Below are positions 61,651-64,000 of a stretch of 64,000 nt of DNA, piece after piece. Source of the DNA: Salinibacterium sp. G-O1 (lineage in GTDB: Bacteria > Actinomycetota > Actinomycetes > Actinomycetales > Microbacteriaceae). Made by a program: the position numbers and the translations under genes. Positions within the stretch are counted from its first letter, which is position 1; every line of letters starts with the position of its first letter. The stretch is from positions 62,001 to 126,000 of the forward strand of contig NZ_JASISV010000003.1 in assembly GCF_030063305.1 (NCBI RefSeq), given 5' to 3'. Under the pieces are notes generated by a model, which made no database searches, was not told the DNA's origin, and was given only the letters and a program-made list of their open reading frames with translations.

Positions 61651-61699
61651 GGTCCGACCATAGGTCGCCCACCCCGGCGCCTGAAGGGCCGAAGGTCCC
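61651..61699 (-). promoter_or_regulatory. xfp promoter with two DevR/DosR-like boxes
   Basis: On the minus strand, in order: GGGACCTTCGGCCC (61686-61699), TTCAGG as -35 (61680-61685), a 17-bp spacer, TATGGT as -10 (61657-61662), 6 nt, ATG. The second box GGGCGACCTATGGTCGGACC (61651-61670) is palindromic and covers the -10. The first matches the GGGAC-x4-GTCCC-type DevR core imperfectly and abuts the -35, as activator sites do. Confidence 0.5.
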
Positions 61700-61701
61700 G
61701 C

Positions 61702-64000
<2,299 letters not shown>

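Overview
The window is a high-GC stretch of actinobacterial chromosome. GTG/TTG starts, ATGA/GTGA stop-start overlaps, a tRNA-Gln/glmU/prs ... rplY/pth/mfd housekeeping backbone and a DevS/DevR-type sensor pair all fit Actinomycetes. The gene set and the intergenic palindromes look most like the family Microbacteriaceae; that family assignment is inference. Nearly all of the sequence is coding. I see no phage, IS element, rRNA or CRISPR array.

Layout. 1-3646 (minus strand): a truncated CofC-like glycosyltransferase, GT2, DedA, an NAD-epimerase and MTA phosphorylase. 3690-6783 (plus): a tightly overlapping aminotransferase / nucleotide-sugar dehydratase / phosphoglycosyl transferase operon for a surface glycan. 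6815-10374: a membrane-anchored molybdopterin oxidoreductase, a small membrane protein, a DUF559 endonuclease-like gene flanked by two 61-bp palindromes, and a MOSC protein. 10415-19721: an ABC-F ATPase, then an overlapping operon of an OleA-like thiolase, GT2, P450, AMP-ligase, OleD-like SDR and CDF transporter, facing a second, paralogous P450. 19771-21262: YeiH exporter and MarR regulator.

21740-43665 holds tRNA-Gln, glmU, prs, fadD, then a gluconate/idonate block (gnd, GntR regulator, GntP permease, idnO, idnD, gluconokinase), then rplY, pth, mfd, a methyltransferase, and glyA-folD under a ZTP riboswitch. 44036-48044 is a galactose (Leloir) cluster, galK-galT divergent from a DeoR regulator and galM, with a perfect 28-bp palindromic operator between them. 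48048-50832 contains a ferritin-like/VIT1 fusion and several small uncharacterised genes. 50920-57985 looks like an alcohol-to-acyl-CoA catabolic cluster (PucR regulator, ALDH, acyl-CoA ligase, GMC oxidoreductase, TetR). 58020-63947 has nagB and a minus-strand block of PPOX, phosphoketolase, DevR and DevS, with DevR-like boxes in front of the phosphoketolase.

Three layers cut across the genes. (1) Families of long-armed intergenic palindromes: a 61-bp family (three copies) and an 81-85-bp CCAAATGAAGGAG family (four copies in two loop subfamilies), plus several single ones. (2) A recurring -10-like hexamer placed 6-8 nt before the start codon of about sixteen genes, which suggests many leaderless mRNAs. 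(3) Convergent gene pairs whose stop codons overlap by 4 nt. The best candidates for undescribed biology are the palindrome families, including the pair flanking the DUF559 gene, and the OleA/AMP-ligase/OleD-like cluster with two P450s and no OleB.
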